From: Acidobacteriota bacterium
Lineage (GTDB): Bacteria > Acidobacteriota > Vicinamibacteria > Vicinamibacterales > JAFNAJ01
DNA length: 8,800 nt
NCBI GenBank assembly: GCA_017860085.1
Contig: JAFNAJ010000254.1
Location: 1 to 8,800 of the forward strand
Direction of reading: 5' to 3'
The stretch's first letter is position 1, and every line of letters starts with the position of its first letter. The position numbers and the translations under genes were made by a program. The notes under the pieces were generated by a model. That model worked only from the letters and a program-made list of their open reading frames with translations. It was not told the DNA's origin and did not search any database. Of this stretch, positions 5,824 to 8,800 are shown one piece after another.

Positions 5824-7602
5824 ATGGCGATCGCAACAGTGCCCGTCGACGTTTACAAGGGTGGCTACTGGCTGCTCAAGGACACCAATCCCGACCTCGT
5901 CTTCACGCCCGAGAAGCTGACGGACGAGCACAAGCTCATGAACCGCACGGCTCGCGAGTTCGTGGCCAACGAGGTCATGCCGCAGCTCGAGCACCTCGAG
6001 GCCAAGGAGTGGGACGTGGCCCGCAGGCTCGTGAAGCGGTGCGGCGAGCTCGGCTTCCTGGGCGCCGACGCGCCCGAGGAGTACGGCGGCCTCGACCTCG
6101 ACAAGGTGAGCTCGGCGGTCATCGCCGAGGGCATCGGGCCAGCCCCGTCGTTCTCGGTCACGTTCGGCGCCATGACGAGCCTCGCCATCATGCCGCTCGT
6201 CATGTTCGGCACCGACGAGCAGAAGAAGAAGTACCTGACGCACCTCGTCTCGGGAGACATGGTCGGGGCTTACGGGCTCAGCGAGTCGAACTCGGGCTCC
6301 GATGCGCTCGGCGCCAGGGCGAGGGCGAGTGTCGAGCCCGACGGCAGCTTCCTGCTCAACGGCGAGAAGATGTGGCTCAGCAACTGCAATTTCGCCGACC
6401 TGTTCGTCGTGTTTGCCAAGGTCAACGGGGATCAGTTCACGGCGTTCCTGGTCGAGCGGAAGTGGCCAGGCGTGAGCACGGGGCGTGAAGAGCACAAGCT
6501 GGGCCTGCACGGCTCGTCCACGGCGCCGCTGATCCTGCAGGACGTCCGCGTCCCCAAGGAAAACGTCCTCGGCGAAGTCGGCAAGGGGCACAAGGTCGCG
6601 TTCGACGTGCTCAACTACGGACGCTTCAAGCTCGGGGTGAAGTGCCTCGGCGGCGCGAAGGCCGTGATTGGCGAGGCGGCCACCTACGCAGGCACGCGGC
6701 ACCAGTTCGGCCGCCCGATCGCCACCTTCGGCGCCATCAAGCACAAGATCGGCGAGATGACCGCCCGGACCTACGGGCTCGAGAGCGTCATCTACCGACT
6801 TGCCGGGCTGCTCGACGCGGCCAAGGCGGCGTCGGCGACCGGTGGCGGGAGCGCCGTGCGCGAGGCGCTCGATCAGTTCTCGGTGGAGTGCTCGATCACG
6901 AAGGTGATGGCCTCCGAGGTGCTGCACTACTGCATCGACGAGAACGTGCAGATTCACGGCGGCAACGGGTTCGTGCGCGACTACCCGGCCGAGCGCTACT
7001 ACCGCGATGCCAGGGTCAACCGGATCTTCGAGGGCACCAACGAGATCAACCGCCTGCTCATCCCCGGCATGCTGATGCGGAAGGCGCTCAAGGACGAGCT
7101 GCCCCTGATTCCGGCGGCCATGAAACTCTACGATGAGATCATGACGCCCGGACTGTCGGAGGCGCCGGGCGACGGGCTGCTCGAGGCCGAGTCGGCCGCG
7201 GTCACGGCCTTCAAGAAGGTCGGGTTGCTCGTGACCGGCGCGGCCATGCAGCGCTTCGGCAAGCACGTCAACGACGAGCAGGAAGTGCTGGGCGCCGTGG
7301 CCGACATCTGCATCGACACGTTCACGGCCGAGAGCGCGCTGCTTCGCGCGCTCGATGCCAGCACCCGAGCCCTGCCGAACGCGGCACGCCATGCCGACGT
7401 CGTGCGGGTGATGGTGAGCGACGCCGCCGCGCGTATCGAGACCAGTGCCAAGATGGCCCTGGCCGCCATGGCCGACGGCGACATGCTGCGGACGCAACTG
7501 GCGGCACTTCGTCGCGTGCTGAAGGTGACGCCGATCAACACGGTCGCCGTTCGCCGTGCGCTGGCGGAGGAGACGGTTGCGAAGCGATCGTATATCTTCT
7601 AG
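5824..7602 (+). CDS. fadE: FadE-type acyl-CoA dehydrogenase
   Basis: FAD-dependent acyl-CoA dehydrogenase, first step of each beta-oxidation cycle, passing electrons to an electron-transfer flavoprotein. At 592 residues it matches the long FadE/VLCAD-like type: the usual three dehydrogenase domains (N-terminal helical about 40-150, beta barrel about 155-255, C-terminal helical about 265-420) plus an extra helical C-terminal region to 592. Visible motifs are 'YGLSESNSGSDA' (the xxExxSGSDA acyl/FAD-binding loop), 'GEKMWLSN', 'RHQFGRPI' and 'QIHGGNGFVRDYPAERYYRD'. E403 in 'RIFEGTNEI' is the expected catalytic base. The start is ATG 5824, with GGAGG at 5814-5818, 5 nt upstream; the overlapping ATG at 5820 is in another frame. 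It follows fadA by 46 nt and is followed after 3 nt by the DUF1684 gene. It seems intact. Confidence 0.95.
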   Translation: MAIATVPVDVYKGGYWLLKDTNPDLVFTPEKLTDEHKLMNRTAREFVANEVMPQLEHLEAKEWDVARRLVKRCGELGFLGADAPEEYGGLDLDKVSSAVIAEGIGPAPSFSVTFGAMTSLAIMPLVMFGTDEQKKKYLTHLVSGDMVGAYGLSESNSGSDALGARARASVEPDGSFLLNGEKMWLSNCNFADLFVVFAKVNGDQFTAFLVERKWPGVSTGREEHKLGLHGSSTAPLILQDVRVPKENVLGEVGKGHKVAFDVLNYGRFKLGVKCLGGAKAVIGEAATYAGTRHQFGRPIATFGAIKHKIGEMTARTYGLESVIYRLAGLLDAAKAASATGGGSAVREALDQFSVECSITKVMASEVLHYCIDENVQIHGGNGFVRDYPAERYYRDARVNRIFEGTNEINRLLIPGMLMRKALKDELPLIPAAMKLYDEIMTPGLSEAPGDGLLEAESAAVTAFKKVGLLVTGAAMQRFGKHVNDEQEVLGAVADICIDTFTAESALLRALDASTRALPNAARHADVVRVMVSDAAARIETSAKMALAAMADGDMLRTQLAALRRVLKVTPINTVAVRRALAEETVAKRSYIF

Positions 7603-7605
7603 CTG

Positions 7606-8280
7606 ATGGGTGTGCGTGGGGCAGGGGCGCCGGCTGCAGGCGCGAAAAGGGCCACCCGGCATGGTGGCCCGGGCAGGCGTGCAGCCGTCCTCCTGCCCGC
7701 GCTGTGTACGGCACTCGTGGTCCTCGCGGCGGGCTGCCGCAGCGCTGCGCCGCCAGCGTACGCCGAGCGCGTGGCTGCCGCTCGGGCGGACAAAGACCGG
7801 TTTTTCTTCGAGGGGCCCGACTCCCCGATTCCCTCTGATCGCCGGCCGGAGTTCCTGCCCCTCGCCTACTTCCCCATTCTCGAGCGCTACGCGGTGCCCG
7901 CCGTGCTTGCCCCGTCCGAACGCGAGCCGGCCATGGAGATGCCCACATCGACGGGCCTGAGGCGCCTCATGCGGCGGGCAGGTACTCTGAGGTTCTCGCT
8001 CGACGGTGAACCGCTCCAGCTCACCGCGTTCGTCGAGGCCGACGCCCCGAACATGAATCGCCTGTTCGTGCCCTTCGGTGACAGGACCAACGGCACCGAG
8101 ACGTATGCCGCCGGCCGGTACCTCGACCTCGATCGCACCGCCACCGGCATCTACGAGATCGACTTCAACCGGGCGTATCATCCCTACTGCTATTACAACC
8201 CGACGTACGATTGCCCCTACCCGCCGCCCGAGAACAGGCTGAAGGTCGCGATTCGAGTCGGCGAACGGATGAAGAACTGA
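7606..8280 (+). CDS. DUF1684 family lipoprotein
   Basis: Predicted envelope lipoprotein of 224 residues, molecular function unknown. A positively charged N-terminus (including RR at 24-25) precedes a hydrophobic stretch at about 26-42 ending in a lipobox-like LAAGC, with C44 as the lipidation site. The mature part carries the DUF1684 signature: 'FGDRTNGTETYAAGRYLDL' near 157-176, then 'DFNRAYHPYCYYNPTYDCPY' from D186, followed by PPPENRL. Invariant-looking Cys, Asp, Asn and Tyr residues there may form a structural or binding site. It begins 3 nt after the fadE stop with no obvious ribosome binding site, so translation may be coupled to fadE. The n-region is long; GTG 7612 is an alternative start. 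A link to fatty-acid uptake or envelope lipid is only suggested by position. Confidence 0.85.
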   Translation: MGVRGAGAPAAGAKRATRHGGPGRRAAVLLPALCTALVVLAAGCRSAAPPAYAERVAAARADKDRFFFEGPDSPIPSDRRPEFLPLAYFPILERYAVPAVLAPSEREPAMEMPTSTGLRRLMRRAGTLRFSLDGEPLQLTAFVEADAPNMNRLFVPFGDRTNGTETYAAGRYLDLDRTATGIYEIDFNRAYHPYCYYNPTYDCPYPPPENRLKVAIRVGERMKN

Positions 8281-8308
8281 ACACCCGGAACCTTTGAAGC
8301 CTTTGCGA
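8274..8308. repeat. Possible heptad tract at the DUF1684-HAD junction
   Basis: Units GAACTGA, ACACCCG, GAACCTT, TGAAGCC, TTTGCGA follow in a loose 7-nt register from the last codons of the lipoprotein gene into the HAD gene start. The tract is short and degenerate, and I list it because the same period appears in the other gaps. Confidence 0.3.
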
Positions 8309-8800
8309 CAAGTAGTCCCCGCTGCGGTCGTGCTGGACTTCGACGGCGTCGTCGCCAACAGCGAGCCGCTTCACCTGGCCGCGTTTCAGCAGGCCCTGGC
8401 CGACGTGGGCATCAGCCTGTCGGCCCCTGTCGGCCCGGGACTACTACGAGCGATACCTCGGTCTCGACGACGCGAGCGCGCTGGAGGCCGTGGCGGTCGA
8501 TAGGAACATCGTGTTCGGCCCTGAGGAGACTCGGCGCTTCTTCGAGCGCAAGGCCGGCATTCTCGGAGCCTTGCTGGCGAGCCCACACGTGTTGTTCCCC
8601 GGTGCGGCCGAGCGCGTACGCGAGTATGCGGCCGTTCTGCCCCTGGCCATTGCCTCCGGCGCGCGCCGCGAGGAGATTGAGCCTGTGCTCACGGCCGCCC
8701 ACCTTCGCTCGTGCTTCACTGCCATCGTCGCCGCCGGCGAGACGCCTCGGGCGAAGCCCGCGCCCGACCCTTATGCGCGTGCGATGGCGCTGCTCGTCGA
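8294..8800 (+). pseudogene. HAD-superfamily phosphatase, frameshifted and cut by window end
   Basis: Haloacid dehalogenase-like hydrolase of the beta-phosphoglucomutase/phosphatase subgroup, substrate unknown. From a TTG at 8294 (start uncertain, weak ribosome binding site) it reads 'VVLDFDGVVANSEPLH', motif I, with nucleophile D15 and acid/base D17. After 'GISLSA' the frame breaks and stops at about 8503. The remaining protein resumes in another frame from 8427: 'RDYYERYLGLDD', a cap domain, 'LAIASGARREEI' (motif II Ser at 8655-8657) and 'RAKPAPDPYA' (motif III Lys at 8754-8756), open to the window end. A 10-nt tandem duplication (8416-8436) is the exact cause: deleting one copy joins 'GISLSA' to 'RDYYERY' in frame. 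This may be a recent slippage mutation, phase variation or an assembly error. A clean gene would otherwise be expected. Confidence 0.82.
8416..8436. repeat. 10-bp tandem duplication causing the HAD frameshift
   Basis: CCTGTCGGCC occurs twice head to tail (8416-8425 and 8426-8435), with the match extending one base further. Since 10 is not a multiple of 3 it shifts the HAD reading frame by one; removing a copy restores a continuous protein. Confidence 0.9.

Noticed and set aside
4302..5825. 507-codon minus-strand frame opposite fadA
   Set aside because: Low-complexity composition, crosses the repeat-filled gap, and no plausible product.
5668..8358. 896-codon open frame on the minus strand opposite fadE and the lipoprotein gene
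   Set aside because: Same compositional shadow; it spans gene boundaries on the other strand and shows no domain pattern.

Overview
The window is GC-rich, densely coding, and every supported gene lies on the + strand. It is mainly a fatty-acid beta-oxidation cluster with the gene content and order of the Bacillus fadR / fadN-fadA-fadE genes: a TetR-family FadR-like regulator (truncated by the window start), a fused 3-hydroxyacyl-CoA dehydrogenase/enoyl-CoA hydratase of FadN type, a thiolase (FadA) and a long, ~590-residue acyl-CoA dehydrogenase (FadE). Two unrelated alpha/beta hydrolase genes sit between fadN and fadA. The high GC, a lipobox-bearing envelope protein and short-repeat-filled gaps suggest a high-GC Gram-negative lineage; Acidobacteriota (Vicinamibacteria) is my best guess, from general impression only.

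Layout: 1-516 TetR regulator C-terminal part; 513-2795 fadN, start overlapping the regulator stop; 2796-2973 repeat-filled gap with a large imperfect palindrome; 2974-3813 alpha/beta hydrolase 1; 3827-4462 alpha/beta hydrolase 2; 4463-4651 gap with heptad repeats and a hairpin; 4652-5777 fadA, whose first 32 codons are out of frame with the rest; 5824-7602 fadE; 7606-8280 DUF1684 lipoprotein; 8294-8800 HAD-superfamily phosphatase, frameshifted by a 10-bp tandem duplication and cut by the window end.

Function: FadE would oxidise acyl-CoA to enoyl-CoA, FadN would hydrate it and oxidise the 3-hydroxyacyl-CoA, and FadA would release acetyl-CoA. The regulator probably senses long-chain acyl-CoA and represses the cluster. 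No promoter is visible; it would lie left of the window. The roles of the two hydrolases and of the DUF1684 protein in this pathway are unknown.

The two most notable observations are (i) degenerate repeats with a 7-nt period, different in sequence at each site, in every gap longer than about 10 nt, and (ii) two frame-disrupting lesions (fadA 5' end, HAD gene) at short direct repeats, which are either slippage events or assembly errors. I found no RNA gene, mobile element, CRISPR array or clearly new defence or biosynthetic system.
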